Made by a program: the position numbers and the translations under genes
Notes under the pieces: model-generated
What the model was told of the DNA's origin: nothing
The model's database searches: none
The model's input: only the letters and a program-made list of their open reading frames with translations
From: Trinickia dinghuensis
GTDB lineage: Bacteria > Pseudomonadota > Gammaproteobacteria > Burkholderiales > Burkholderiaceae
NCBI RefSeq assembly: GCF_003367175.1
Contig: NZ_QRGA01000003.1
Location: 310,681 to 374,680 of the forward strand
Length of the DNA: 64,000 nt
Direction of reading: 5' to 3'
Shown: in pieces, positions 32,214 to 44,049 of the stretch
Numbering within the stretch: the first letter of the stretch is position 1
Layout of the letters: the number at the start of each line of letters is the position of its first letter

Positions 32214-32834
32214 ATGAAAGTCGTCGCCTTCGAGCGTAACCTGCAAGGTACGGGTGCGAGCCGCCGCCTGCGTAACTCCGGCAAGACGCCGGGGATTATC
32301 TATGGCGCAGCCGCTGAACCCCAACTGATCGAACTCGATCACAACGCGCTGTGGCATGCGCTGAAGAAGGAAGCCTTCCACTCGTCGATTCTCGACCTCG
32401 AAGTGGCCGGCAAGTCGCAACGCGTTCTGCTGCGTGACGTGCAATACCACCCGTTCCGCCAGCTCGTGCTGCACGTCGACTTCCAACGCGTCGACGCGAA
32501 CAAGAAGCTGCACACGAAGGTGCCCGTGCACTTCATGAACCAGGAAACGAACCCGGCCGTGAAGCTCGGCGGCGCGATCATCTCGCACGTCATCACGGAA
32601 GTGGAAATCGAGTGCCTGCCGGCCGATCTGCCCGAATTCGTCGAGCTCGACCTGGCGAAGGTCGAAGCCGGCCAATCGCTGCACGCGAAGGACATCACGC
32701 TGCCGAAGGGCGTGTCGCTCGTGGCGCACATCGAAAGCGAAAACCCGGTCGTGGCCGCAGCAGCGGTGCCGGCTGGTGCCGCGGCTGACGCCGCTGCGGA
32801 AGGCGCCGCGGAAGGCGAAACGCCCGCCGCCTAA
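32214..32834 (+). CDS. rplY: 50S ribosomal protein L25/general stress protein Ctc
   Basis: The 206-residue protein combines the N-terminal L25 domain ([15 protein letters not shown]) that binds 5S rRNA with the C-terminal beta domain of the long Ctc/TL5 form, ending in an Ala-rich tail. It follows prs, the usual order. TTGGAGATAG just upstream supplies the ribosome binding site. Confidence 0.96.
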   Translation: MKVVAFERNLQGTGASRRLRNSGKTPGIIYGAAAEPQLIELDHNALWHALKKEAFHSSILDLEVAGKSQRVLLRDVQYHPFRQLVLHVDFQRVDANKKLHTKVPVHFMNQETNPAVKLGGAIISHVITEVEIECLPADLPEFVELDLAKVEAGQSLHAKDITLPKGVSLVAHIESENPVVAAAAVPAGAAADAAAEGAAEGETPAA

Positions 32835-32887
32835 GGCGTTTCTCGCGCCTATCCTCTCGATCCGTTTCTTTGAAACGGACGACGTGA

Positions 32888-32918
32888 CCCGCCGCGGCTT
32901 GCCCGGCGGGTTTTTTTT
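32888..32918 (+). terminator. Strong intrinsic terminator after rplY
   Basis: The stem CCCGCCG / CGGCGGG (7 bp) has a 9-base loop and is followed by eight T residues. It separates rplY from pth. Confidence 0.92.
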
Positions 32919-32967
32919 CGCATATTTTCGTCTCTCGTTCTCGGACCGGTTCTCCGGCAACACAGCA

Positions 32968-33570
32968 ATGATCAAGCTCATCGTCGGGCTCGGTAACCCG
33001 GGCGCGGAATATACGGCCACTCGGCACAATGCCGGCTTTTGGCTCGTCGATCAGCTCGCGCGCGACGCGGGCACCCAGCTTCGCGACGAACGGCGCTTCC
33101 ACGGCTTCTATGCGAGGGCGCGCTTGCACGGGGAAGAGGTCCATCTGCTCGAACCGCAGACGTACATGAACCGCTCCGGGCAATCCGTCGTCGCCGTGGC
33201 TCAGTTCTTCAAGATCCTGCCCGATGAAATTCTCGTCGCGCACGACGAACTCGACCTGCCGCCCGGCGCCGTCAAGCTCAAGCTCGGCGGCGGCAGCGGC
33301 GGACACAACGGGCTCAAGGACATCTCGGCGCACCTATCCTCGCAGCAGTACTGGCGGCTGCGGATCGGCATCGGCCATCCGCGCGATTTGATTCCCGAAG
33401 GCGCGCGCGCGGGTGCGAAACCCGACGTGGCGAACTTCGTGCTGAAGCCGCCGCGCAGAGACGAACAAGATGTGATCGATGCGGCGATCGAGCGTGCGCT
33501 CGTCGTCATGCCGCACGTTATTCAGGGCGTGCCCGAGCGCGCGATGATGCAACTGCACAGCGGCGGCTGA
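32968..33570 (+). CDS. pth: Peptidyl-tRNA hydrolase
   Basis: The 200-residue enzyme recycles peptidyl-tRNA. It begins [21 protein letters not shown], with the catalytic His in TRHNAG, and carries [12 protein letters not shown] and [13 protein letters not shown]. The ATG lies 50 bases after the rplY terminator. It converges on the ferredoxin gene with an 8-base gap. Confidence 0.97.
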   Translation: MIKLIVGLGNPGAEYTATRHNAGFWLVDQLARDAGTQLRDERRFHGFYARARLHGEEVHLLEPQTYMNRSGQSVVAVAQFFKILPDEILVAHDELDLPPGAVKLKLGGGSGGHNGLKDISAHLSSQQYWRLRIGIGHPRDLIPEGARAGAKPDVANFVLKPPRRDEQDVIDAAIERALVVMPHVIQGVPERAMMQLHSGG

Positions 33571-33578
33571 ATCGCCCC

Positions 33579-33956
<378 letters not shown>

Positions 33957-33974
33957 CTAGGGGCTTTCCGGCGC

Positions 33975-34481
33975 TCAAGGCCGCGGCTGCGACCCTTGCG
34001 TCATTTCGGCAACCTTGTCCGTCAGCCATTTCTCGACCGAGGGGAACACGAATTTGCTGACGTCGCCGCCGAGCTGCGCGATCTCGCGCACGATCGTGCC
34101 CGAGATGAACTGGTATTGATCCGAGGGCGTCATGAACATGGTCTCGACGTCGGGCAGCAGATAGCGGTTCATGCCCGCCATCTGGAATTCGTACTCGAAA
34201 TCGGACACGGCTCGCAGCCCCCGGACGATCACGCGAGCGCTGTTGGTCCGCACGAAATCCTTCAGCAGCCCCTTGAAGCTCATCACCTGAACGTTCGGAT
34301 AGTGGCCGAGCACTTCCTGCGCGATGTCCAGCCGTTCTTGCAGGGTGAAAAACGGTTTCTTGCTACGGCTGTCCGCGACGCCGACGATCAGCGTATCGAA
34401 GATGCTCGACGCGCGCCGAACGAGGTCTTCATGACCGCGCGTAAGCGGATCGAACGTACCCGGGTACACGGCGACTACCAT
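33975..34481 (-). CDS. coaD: Phosphopantetheine adenylyltransferase
   Basis: The 168-residue nucleotidyltransferase makes dephospho-CoA. It contains [15 protein letters not shown] (the T/HxGH motif), [15 protein letters not shown] and the [14 protein letters not shown] motif. A GTG or upstream ATG is possible in the longer frame to 34514, but [12 protein letters not shown] is standard. The rsmD-coaD pairing is widely conserved. Confidence 0.96.
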   Translation of the reverse strand: MVVAVYPGTFDPLTRGHEDLVRRASSIFDTLIVGVADSRSKKPFFTLQERLDIAQEVLGHYPNVQVMSFKGLLKDFVRTNSARVIVRGLRAVSDFEYEFQMAGMNRYLLPDVETMFMTPSDQYQFISGTIVREIAQLGGDVSKFVFPSVEKWLTDKVAEMTQGSQPRP

Positions 34482-34582
34482 CGGCGATCTCCTGTCATTG
34501 TGGGGCGCGGGCATGCGTTCGACCGCCGCCGGCCTTGACGCGGCTTACCGTGGCCGGCGTCTATTGCTGTTCGAAAGGCGCA

Positions 34583-35206
34583 TTATTCATCATTTTCGCG
34601 CTGCAGCAAATGGTAGTGTACGGCGCCCGCCTTGCCTTGTCGCGCGATCTGCCAGCCTGCCAGAGCGTCGATCTCGGCGAGCTCCAGCGACGCCCCCGCC
34701 TCGACATACAGATAGCCGCCTTCGGCGACGAGCGGCGCGGCCGATTCGAGCGCGCGAGCCAGCACGAGCGGCTCGCCGAACGGCGGATCGAGAAAAACGA
34801 CGTCGAACGAGCACGGCGGCAACCCGGCCGCAAGCCTCATTCCATCAGCCTCGACGACCTCCACGGCCTGCGCCGACAAGCGCTCGCGAATCTCGCGCAG
34901 CTGGCGCGCCGCCTTCGCGTTGCGCTCGACCATCAGCACGCGAGCGGCGCCGCGCGAAGCCGCCTCGAATCCAAGCGCACCCGTGCCGGCGAACAGATCG
35001 AGACAGCGCAAGCCGTCGAGCCGCTGGCCCAGCCAATTGAACAGCGTCTCGCGCACGCGATCGGGCGTCGGACGCAAACCTTCGAGATCGAGCACTTGCA
35101 ACGGCGTGCGCTTCCAATCACCGCCGATGATGCGGACGGTGTGCGGCTGCTTGCCGCGGGCGGGCGCCGCGCTGGGCGTGCGGGAGGCGGTGGAGGAACG
35201 GGGCAT
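34583..35206 (-). CDS. rsmD: 16S rRNA (guanine966-N2)-methyltransferase
   Basis: The 207-residue methyltransferase has the SAM-binding motif LDLFAGTGALGFEAASRG and the catalytic DPPFGEPL, plus RIIGGDWKRTPLQ near the start. It methylates G966 of 16S rRNA. The frame is open to 35458, but the ATG at 35206 (MPRSSTASRT) gives a normal length. It is divergent from ftsY. Confidence 0.94.
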   Translation of the reverse strand: MPRSSTASRTPSAAPARGKQPHTVRIIGGDWKRTPLQVLDLEGLRPTPDRVRETLFNWLGQRLDGLRCLDLFAGTGALGFEAASRGAARVLMVERNAKAARQLREIRERLSAQAVEVVEADGMRLAAGLPPCSFDVVFLDPPFGEPLVLARALESAAPLVAEGGYLYVEAGASLELAEIDALAGWQIARQGKAGAVHYHLLQRENDE

Positions 35207-35351
35207 GCAGGGTAAAAGGGGTAGCGAGTAAAAGGCAACGGGACCCGAGGGCAAAACCCATGCGGACATGAGCGCCAACGTTACCACAGCCGCCACCCCG
35301 CCTGGGAGGCGCGGCCGGGAAGCAAGGCAACCCCGCCGCACTCGGCGCGCC

Positions 35352-35380
35352 TGGTAAAATAATGCGCTCATTGAGCGTAT
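35352..35380 (+). promoter_or_regulatory. Extended -10 and near-perfect palindrome upstream of ftsY
   Basis: TGGTAAAAT at 35352-35360 fits an extended -10. It is followed at once by ATGCGCTCA-T-TGAGCGTAT (35362-35380), a 9-bp inverted repeat with one mismatch centred about where transcription would start. This looks like an operator or a 5'-end hairpin for ftsY. Confidence 0.45.
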
Positions 35381-35473
35381 CGCCGCATCGTCGGTCCGCC
35401 GCGGCGCATGCGCGGCCATGCGCCATCCATTGCCGCCGCCGGCGCCTCGCCGCGGCACCCATCACGGCACACC

Positions 35474-36712
35474 ATGTTCAGCTTTTTCAAACGATTCAAG
35501 GGCGGGAAGACGTCCGACACGCCGCAGGAAACGCCGGACGCGCAAGAGCCAACTCAGGCCGAGCCCGAAGCGTCTCCCGCGCCCGCAGCCGCGCAGCGAG
35601 CACAAAGCTCGCCGAACGTGCCGAGTGCTTCCGCTCCCTCGACCGTATCGAGCACACCGGCGGCATCCAGCGCGCCCTTCACCGCACCGCCGCCTGCCGC
35701 TCCAGCCGCCGCGCAGCCGGGCGCCGCGCCATCGGCCGTCGCCACTGCGCCTGCGCTCGCCGACGAGTTCGAAACCGAGGAGATCGTCCCGCCGCCAGCC
35801 CCCGAGCCCGCGCAAAAGCAATCTTGGATGGCCCGGCTGCGCTCGGGCCTGTCCAAAACGAGCGCGGGCCTCACGGGCATCTTCGTGCGCACGAAGATCG
35901 ACGAGGATCTCTACGAAGAACTCGAAACGGCGCTGCTGATGTCGGACGCGGGCGTCGAGGCCACTGACTTCCTGCTCGGCGCATTGCGCGAGAAAGTCCG
36001 CACGCAGCGGCTCACCGATCCCCAACAGGTGAAGACCGCGCTGCGCACGCTGATCGTCGAACTCCTCCAGCCGCTTGAAAAATCGCTCATGCTGGGCCGT
36101 GCGCAGCCGCTCGTCATGATGATCGCGGGCGTGAACGGCGCCGGCAAGACGACGAGCATCGGCAAGCTCGCCAAGCACCTGCAGCGCTTCGAGCAATCGG
36201 TTCTGCTGGCTGCCGGCGACACGTTCCGCGCCGCTGCACGCGAGCAGCTCGCGATTTGGGGCGAGCGCAACAACGTGACGGTCGTCTCTCAAGAAAGCGG
36301 CGATCCGGCCGCCGTCATCTTCGATGCCGTCAGCGCCGCGCGCGCGCGCAAGATCGACGTCGTCATGGCCGATACGGCCGGCCGTCTACCCACCCAGCTG
36401 CATTTGATGGAAGAACTGCGCAAGGTCAAGCGCGTGATCGGCAAGGCCTACGACGGCGCGCCGCACGAAGTGCTGCTCGTCATCGATGCCAATACCGGTC
36501 AAAACGCCCTCGCGCAGGTGAAAGCGTTCGACGACGCGCTGTCGCTGACGGGCCTCATCGTCACGAAGCTCGACGGCACGGCCAAGGGCGGCATCTTGGC
36601 AGCGATCGCGCGCCAGCGCCCGGTACCCGTCTATTTCATCGGGGTCGGCGAGAAAGTCGAGGATCTGCAGCCGTTCGACGCCGAAGAATTCGCCGACGCC
36701 CTGCTCGGCTAA
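35474..36712 (+). CDS. ftsY: Signal recognition particle receptor FtsY
   Basis: The 412-residue protein has an N-terminal Lys-rich start (MFSFFKRFKGGK), a Pro/Ala/Glu-rich A domain to about residue 120, and the NG GTPase domain with [24 protein letters not shown] and TKLDGTAKGG. It docks SRP-ribosome complexes at the membrane for co-translational insertion. The A domain is long and low-complexity, as in other Burkholderiaceae. Confidence 0.97.
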   Translation: MFSFFKRFKGGKTSDTPQETPDAQEPTQAEPEASPAPAAAQRAQSSPNVPSASAPSTVSSTPAASSAPFTAPPPAAPAAAQPGAAPSAVATAPALADEFETEEIVPPPAPEPAQKQSWMARLRSGLSKTSAGLTGIFVRTKIDEDLYEELETALLMSDAGVEATDFLLGALREKVRTQRLTDPQQVKTALRTLIVELLQPLEKSLMLGRAQPLVMMIAGVNGAGKTTSIGKLAKHLQRFEQSVLLAAGDTFRAAAREQLAIWGERNNVTVVSQESGDPAAVIFDAVSAARARKIDVVMADTAGRLPTQLHLMEELRKVKRVIGKAYDGAPHEVLLVIDANTGQNALAQVKAFDDALSLTGLIVTKLDGTAKGGILAAIARQRPVPVYFIGVGEKVEDLQPFDAEEFADALLG

Positions 36713-36723
36713 GCCTCGAGGGC

Positions 36724-36764
36724 AAAAGCGCGCGTCCCGCTCGTTGGCGGCACGCGCGCTTTTT
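36724..36764 (+). terminator. Intrinsic terminator after ftsY
   Basis: AAAAGCGCGCGT pairs with ACGCGCGCTTTTT across a 16-base loop shortly after the stop codon. A-run and T-run flank both sides, so it can also serve the convergent isomerase gene. Confidence 0.88.
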
Positions 36765-36798
36765 CATTTCCGGCGGCCATCGTAGCCTCCCGTGCGCA

Positions 36799-37443
36799 CT
36801 ACTCCGCGTCGGGCTGCGCCGCGGGTGCCGCGCGCACGAACGCATCGTGCCGCATCGCCTCGTCGTAGATCCGTTGAATCGTCGGATACGGCTGCATGTC
36901 GACGTTGAATCGCTGCGCGTTGAACACCTGCGGCACGAGCGCGAGATCGGCCATCGTCGGCGTATCGCCGTAGACGAACTTGCCCGTGCGTGGATCGCCG
37001 GCAAGCGTCGACTCGAGCACGCCGAAGCCGTTCTTCACCCAGTGCTGGTACCAAGCGTCCTTCGCTTCGTCCGCGACACTGAGCTGGTGCTTCAGGTACT
37101 TGAGCACGCGCAGGTTGTTCAGCGGATGGATTTCGCAGGCGATTTGCAGCGCGATCGCGCGAACGTACGCGCGATCGACCGGCGTGCTCGGCAGCAGCGG
37201 CGGATTGGGATGCGTCTCCTCGAGGTACTCGATGATCGCGAGCGACTGCTGCAGCACCGCGTCGCCATCGACGAGCGACGGCACGATGCCGTCGGGGCAC
37301 ACGCGCCGATAGTCGGGGGCGAGCTGCTCGCCGCCGCCGCGCAGCAGATGCACGGCGGCGTATTCGTACGGCAGGCCCTTCAGATTGAGCGCGATGCGCA
37401 CGCGATAGGACGCCGAGCTGCGGAAATAACTGTAGAGCTTCAT
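36799..37443 (-). CDS. maiA: Maleylacetoacetate/maleylpyruvate isomerase (zeta GST)
   Basis: The 214-residue protein is a glutathione-S-transferase-like isomerase with the zeta-class motif YSYFRSSASYRVRIALNLKG that contacts glutathione. Family members isomerise maleylacetoacetate (tyrosine route) or maleylpyruvate (gentisate route). It follows, after 38 bases, a fumarylpyruvate hydrolase-type gene, which favours the maleylpyruvate reaction. The dioxygenase that would feed the pathway is not in this window. Confidence 0.85.
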   Translation of the reverse strand: MKLYSYFRSSASYRVRIALNLKGLPYEYAAVHLLRGGGEQLAPDYRRVCPDGIVPSLVDGDAVLQQSLAIIEYLEETHPNPPLLPSTPVDRAYVRAIALQIACEIHPLNNLRVLKYLKHQLSVADEAKDAWYQHWVKNGFGVLESTLAGDPRTGKFVYGDTPTMADLALVPQVFNAQRFNVDMQPYPTIQRIYDEAMRHDAFVRAAPAAQPDAE

Positions 37444-37481
37444 CGATCGTCTCCTTGCCTTCTTGGCGTTCGAATCCCGCC

Positions 37482-38198
37482 TTAGACCACACGCACGTTC
37501 AATTCGCCCAAGCCCTCCACGCCGCCCGTCATGAGATCTCCGCGCGCAACGGCCGCGACGCCCTCGGGCGTGCCCGTAAATATGAGGTCGCCAGGCTGGA
37601 GCGTGAACAACGTCGACAAATAGGCGATCGTCTCGGCCGTCGACCAGATGAGCTGCGACACGTCGGAGCGCTGGCGCTCGACACCGCCCACCTTCAGCCA
37701 TATCGCGCCGTGATCGATGTGCCCGACGCGCGAGACGGGATGGATGGGGCCGAGCGGAGCGGAATGATCGAAACCCTTCGCGACGTCCCAAGGACGGCCC
37801 GTCTTCTTCGCTTCGGCTTGCAGATCGCGCCGCGTCATGTCGAGACCGAGCGCGTAGCCGTACACGTGGTCGAGCGCCTCGCCGACGGCGATGTCGCGCC
37901 CGGCGCGGCCGATCGCAACGACGAGTTCCATTTCATGATGAACGTCGTTCGAGCGCGGCGGGTACGGAAATTCGCCGGTCGTGCCGGGCGCGACGTACAC
38001 CACGGCGTCGGCCGGCTTGGAGAAGAAGAACGGCGGCTCGCGGTCCGGGTCGTGCCCCATCTCGCGCGCGTGCGCCGCGTAATTGCGGCCGACGCAATAG
38101 ATGCGGCGTACCGGAAAGGCTTCCCGCGTGCTGGCGACATCGGCGCTGTCCGCAATCGGCACGGCGACTGCCGGCGCGGGGGCAAAAACAAATTCCAT
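37482..38198 (-). CDS. Fumarylacetoacetate hydrolase family protein, probably fumarylpyruvate hydrolase
   Basis: The 238-residue protein has the short FAH-domain layout with IYCVGRNYAAHAREMG, the metal-binding HHEMELVVAIG and the GLDMTRRDLQ stretch near residue 118. The small size and sequence resemble NagK-type fumarylpyruvate hydrolases, which split fumarylpyruvate to fumarate and pyruvate. With the downstream isomerase it forms the lower gentisate pathway. Acylpyruvase activity is an alternative. Confidence 0.85.
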   Translation of the reverse strand: MEFVFAPAPAVAVPIADSADVASTREAFPVRRIYCVGRNYAAHAREMGHDPDREPPFFFSKPADAVVYVAPGTTGEFPYPPRSNDVHHEMELVVAIGRAGRDIAVGEALDHVYGYALGLDMTRRDLQAEAKKTGRPWDVAKGFDHSAPLGPIHPVSRVGHIDHGAIWLKVGGVERQRSDVSQLIWSTAETIAYLSTLFTLQPGDLIFTGTPEGVAAVARGDLMTGGVEGLGELNVRVV

Positions 38199-38439
38199 CG
38201 CTCTCTCCTTTTAGTCATTGAGCGCCACTGACCGGTGCGCACGGCGTGGGCGAAAGCATCGAGTTTAGCGCGGCCACGCGAGCGCCGCCCGCCATCCGTT
38301 CGCCCGCCCGGCTCTTCCTAGCGGCGGACCCGGGGCGCGAATCCCAGCGCGGCGGCTTGCCAGATCGCGGCGAATGCGGTACTCGTTGAGCTTTCCCCCA
38401 ATTTTTTCGGCGGGCCATCGCCGCCCGCCTTCGCGCCAC

Positions 38440-39402
38440 ATGACCGAATCCGTCGTCGAACCTTTCCCGTGCGCCCGTTTCATCAAGGAAATCGGGCGCG
38501 GCCCGCACGGCGCCCGCGCATTGTCGCGCGAGGACACCTACGCGCTTTACGGCGCGATGCTCGATGGGCGCGTCTCCGATCTCGAACTCGGCGCCGTGCT
38601 GCTGGCCTATCGCCTGAAAGGCGAGAGCGCCGACGAACTCGCCGCCATGCTGGCCGCGGCTCAGGCCTCGAGCGCGCCGCTGCGAGTAAGCGGGGCCGTA
38701 TCGATCCCGAGCTACAACGGCGCGCGCAAGCAGCCGAATCTCGTGCCGCTGCTCGCCTTGCTGCTCGCGCGCGAGGGCGTGCCCACGCTCGTGCACGGCG
38801 TCACCGAGGATCCGGGCCGGGTGACGAGCGCCGAGATCTTCGCCTGCTTGGGGATTGCCGCCTGCGCCTCCCATTCGGACATCGAGACGGCACTGGCCGA
38901 GCGCCGTCTCGCATTCGCGCCCGTCGAAGTCCTCGTACCGAAGCTCGCGCGGCTGCTCGCGCTGCGGCGCGTGATGGGCGTGCGAAATTCCACGCACACG
39001 CTGATCAAGATCCTGCAGCCGTTCGCTCCGGCCGGCCTGCGGCTCGTCAACTACACGCACCCGTCGTATCGCGACAGCCTGGCCGAGTTGTTTCTGGGCC
39101 ATCCCGAGGCGGCCGCGGGCGGCGCGCTGCTCGCGCGCGGCACCGAAGGCGAAGCGGTGGCCGACACGCGCCGGCAGGTGCAGATCGACTGGCTTCACGA
39201 CGGCATCGCCGACACGCTGGTCTCGCCCGAGCGCTCATCGCAGGGCGAGACCGGCCCCGAACTGCCGGCCGCGCGCGACGCGGAAACGACGGCACGGTGG
39301 ATCGAATCGGTGCTGGCCGGAAAGGCGCCCGTGCCCCCGACGCTCGCCCGGCAGGTCGAACACATCGTGGGAATCGCCCAGGGACAAGCTCGTCAAGGCT
39401 GA
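38440..39402 (+). CDS. ybiB: YbiB-type DNA-binding protein (TrpD2 family)
   Basis: The 320-residue protein has the anthranilate phosphoribosyltransferase fold (helical N-domain ALSREDTYALYGAMLDGRVSD, then a nucleoside-phosphorylase-like domain). Known YbiB proteins of this fold lost enzyme activity and bind nucleic acid, with links to the SOS response in Escherichia coli. The usual trpD substrate motifs look altered (SYNGARKQPN in place of a phosphate-binding glycine loop). The ATG at 38440 is preferred over an upstream Met. Confidence 0.85.
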   Translation: MTESVVEPFPCARFIKEIGRGPHGARALSREDTYALYGAMLDGRVSDLELGAVLLAYRLKGESADELAAMLAAAQASSAPLRVSGAVSIPSYNGARKQPNLVPLLALLLAREGVPTLVHGVTEDPGRVTSAEIFACLGIAACASHSDIETALAERRLAFAPVEVLVPKLARLLALRRVMGVRNSTHTLIKILQPFAPAGLRLVNYTHPSYRDSLAELFLGHPEAAAGGALLARGTEGEAVADTRRQVQIDWLHDGIADTLVSPERSSQGETGPELPAARDAETTARWIESVLAGKAPVPPTLARQVEHIVGIAQGQARQG

Positions 39403-39532
39403 GAAGGCTGATCCCGCCTCGCTTTCGCCCCGCTGCGCGCCGGCCACACCGGGGGCTGCGGGGCCTTTTCGCACCGTCGCCTCCCGCTTACCCTGTTGAC
39501 AGTTTGCCGCGCGCTGTCATAGAGTGCGATTC
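39403..39532 (+). promoter_or_regulatory. leuA leader promoter region
   Basis: A perfect TTGACA (39496-39501) is followed after 16 bases by CATAGA (39518-39523), a moderate -10 match. Transcription would begin near 39530, only a few bases before the leader peptide ATG at 39533. The rest of the spacer after ybiB shows nothing recognisable. Confidence 0.5.
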
Positions 39533-41522
<1,990 letters not shown>

Positions 41523-41589
41523 ACCGGCTTTGATCGACCGGGCGGCCGCCTGTCACGAGCGGGCGGCGCCCACGGTGCGCTGCGCGGCT

Positions 41590-41973
41590 CTACTCGAGCG
41601 CGCAGCGCGTCGCCTGCCAAGCGACGAGGCGCCAATGCCCGCCTTCCTGCGCTTGGATCGCCGTATAGGCGATCGGGAACAGCAGCGCGCCGTTGTTCGC
41701 CTCCATCTCGAGCAGGGCGCGCCCCGTGACGACGCACGTTTCCCTGCCGACGGCCACGACGTCCTGAGATTGCACTTCGATCTGCCGGTAACGGCGATGC
41801 CCGCCCGAGATGGCGTCGATGAACTGCTGCTTCGTCTCGCGTTTGCCGCTGGTGTGGATGAAGCTCACGCTGTCCGACAGCAACTGGTTGAGCAACGGGA
41901 CGTCGCCGTCCACCATCGCGCGAAACCGATCTCGCTCAAGCGCCCGAATCGCCTCGATCACCTTTGCCGCCAT
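41590..41973 (-). CDS. DUF4440 / NTF2-like family protein
   Basis: The 127-residue protein has the SnoaL/NTF2-like cone-fold pattern: an N-terminal helix LERDRFRAMVDGDVPLLNQLLSDSVSFIHTSG and C-terminal beta strands ending HWRLVAWQATR. Members include small steroid-isomerase-like enzymes and stress proteins; the function here is unknown. It lies 37 bases downstream of pagL on the same strand and converges on leuA. Confidence 0.82.
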   Translation of the reverse strand: MAAKVIEAIRALERDRFRAMVDGDVPLLNQLLSDSVSFIHTSGKRETKQQFIDAISGGHRRYRQIEVQSQDVVAVGRETCVVTGRALLEMEANNGALLFPIAYTAIQAQEGGHWRLVAWQATRCALE

Positions 41974-42010
41974 CGCTCCGCCCCCATGCCCCGGCGTGGA
42001 TGCGCCGGCT

Positions 42011-42607
42011 TCAGAAGTTGTATTGCACGTATAGCTGGGTGAAATTTATACCAGGATTCGGCTCTTTCATACCGCCATTAGAGATGTGCTGCAGGCGAAC
42101 TCCCGCTTGATACTGCTGATGCCCACCAAACTGTGCGCCGATGCCGACGGTTTCGGTGAATTGAAACGCCGTGGACAGCGTGTAGGTATTGGTGATCGTC
42201 GGGTGCGAGAGCAGGCGCACACCGGCGCCGGCCTCGATGTACGGGCGAATGGCACCCGAGTCCTTGATGAAGCGCACCATCGGCTGGACGCCGAGCGCGT
42301 AGACGTCGTTGTGGAAAGCCCCTTCGCTCGTATGCCAGTAGGCCAGATGCGCTTCGCCGGTCAGCGAAAAATGCCAGCCGCCGATCTCCCACCCGTTCAG
42401 CCCCGGATCCCAGACGAACCCGAGATCGACTTTGTCGACCTTGTGCTGCGCGACGCCGTAGGCGAGCTGGGCGCCGAAGGTGTGATCCGCGGACGGATCG
42501 ATCAACGCCGTGGCGTGCGCTGCGGCCGCACCGCCAAGCAATGTCGCCGACACGGCGCAGTGGAGCGCGATTGCTTTGACCCGGATCAAATCGTTCTTTT
42601 TCTTCAT
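42011..42607 (-). CDS. pagL: Lipid A 3-O-deacylase PagL
   Basis: The 198-residue precursor has a signal peptide ending at AHA (residue 32) and an outer-membrane beta-barrel with the PagL catalytic stretch HISNGGMKEPNPGIN, giving His174 and Ser176, and the C-terminal aromatic end YVQYNF. PagL removes the 3-linked acyl chain of lipid A and alters recognition by host receptors. The upstream region contains a 10-bp palindrome ACGGTACCGT (42699-42708). Confidence 0.9.
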   Translation of the reverse strand: MKKKNDLIRVKAIALHCAVSATLLGGAAAAHATALIDPSADHTFGAQLAYGVAQHKVDKVDLGFVWDPGLNGWEIGGWHFSLTGEAHLAYWHTSEGAFHNDVYALGVQPMVRFIKDSGAIRPYIEAGAGVRLLSHPTITNTYTLSTAFQFTETVGIGAQFGGHQQYQAGVRLQHISNGGMKEPNPGINFTQLYVQYNF

Positions 42608-42883
42608 ATCGATACTCCAACGAACGGGGTTGGGCTGTCGAATGGTCCGGGACGCACTCCCGGGGGTCGGATGATTTTACTTTGTAGACATAGTTCGTAC
42701 GGTACCGTTTCCTGCAAAACATTGTTGGCGAGTTGCATAGATCCTTGCGCCGTGGGCGGATCGGCCGGATTTCGCTGCGCGGCGGCGCCGCACGCGGTTG
42801 CTGCAAGGGGTGTAAAATAATCTATCAAATTCAGATTTCAATAGGGATCATGGGAACTTCGCATCGAAGGCTGACTCGAATGG
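42608..42883. other. pagL-rpoH divergent spacer
   Basis: This spacer carries the palindrome ACGGTACCGT (42699-42708), a weak minus-strand TTGCAG/CTATGT pair that could be the pagL promoter, and a TAAAAT at 42813-42818 pointing to rpoH. No gene was found in it. Confidence 0.4.
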
Positions 42884-42910
42884 TTAGCACTCGATGAAAG
42901 GGAGTGCTAA
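42884..42910 (+). promoter_or_regulatory. Perfect CIRCE operator (HrcA site) upstream of rpoH
   Basis: TTAGCACTC-N9-GAGTGCTAA matches the CIRCE consensus at all 18 positions. The right arm overlaps a TAATAT (42908-42913) that could be a -10, with TTAGCA (42884-42889) as a loose -35. HrcA bound here would block rpoH transcription until heat stress inactivates it. hrcA is not in this window. Confidence 0.92.
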
Positions 42911-42981
42911 TATCCCCCGTGGACTTTGTCTTCGTGTCTGTCGTGATTGAGCAGTGATCTGTTTCACAAGGAGTTTGTTAC

Positions 42982-43914
<933 letters not shown>

Positions 43915-43954
43915 GCGGATTCGAGCCGACGCAAGCCGGCGCAACAAGCAAACG

Positions 43955-43989
43955 AAAAACGGCGCTTCGAATCACGAAGCGCCGTTTTT
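43955..43989. terminator. Bidirectional terminator between rpoH and nagE
   Basis: The 10-bp stem CGGCGCTTCG / CGAAGCGCCG with a 5-base loop is flanked by five A on the left and five T on the right, terminating both rpoH and the converging nag operon. Confidence 0.93.
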
Positions 43990-44049
43990 CTTTACTGCGT
44001 TTTTACTGCGGACGCCTCTTACGAGGCGTCAGGTTCTATCGATGAACCC

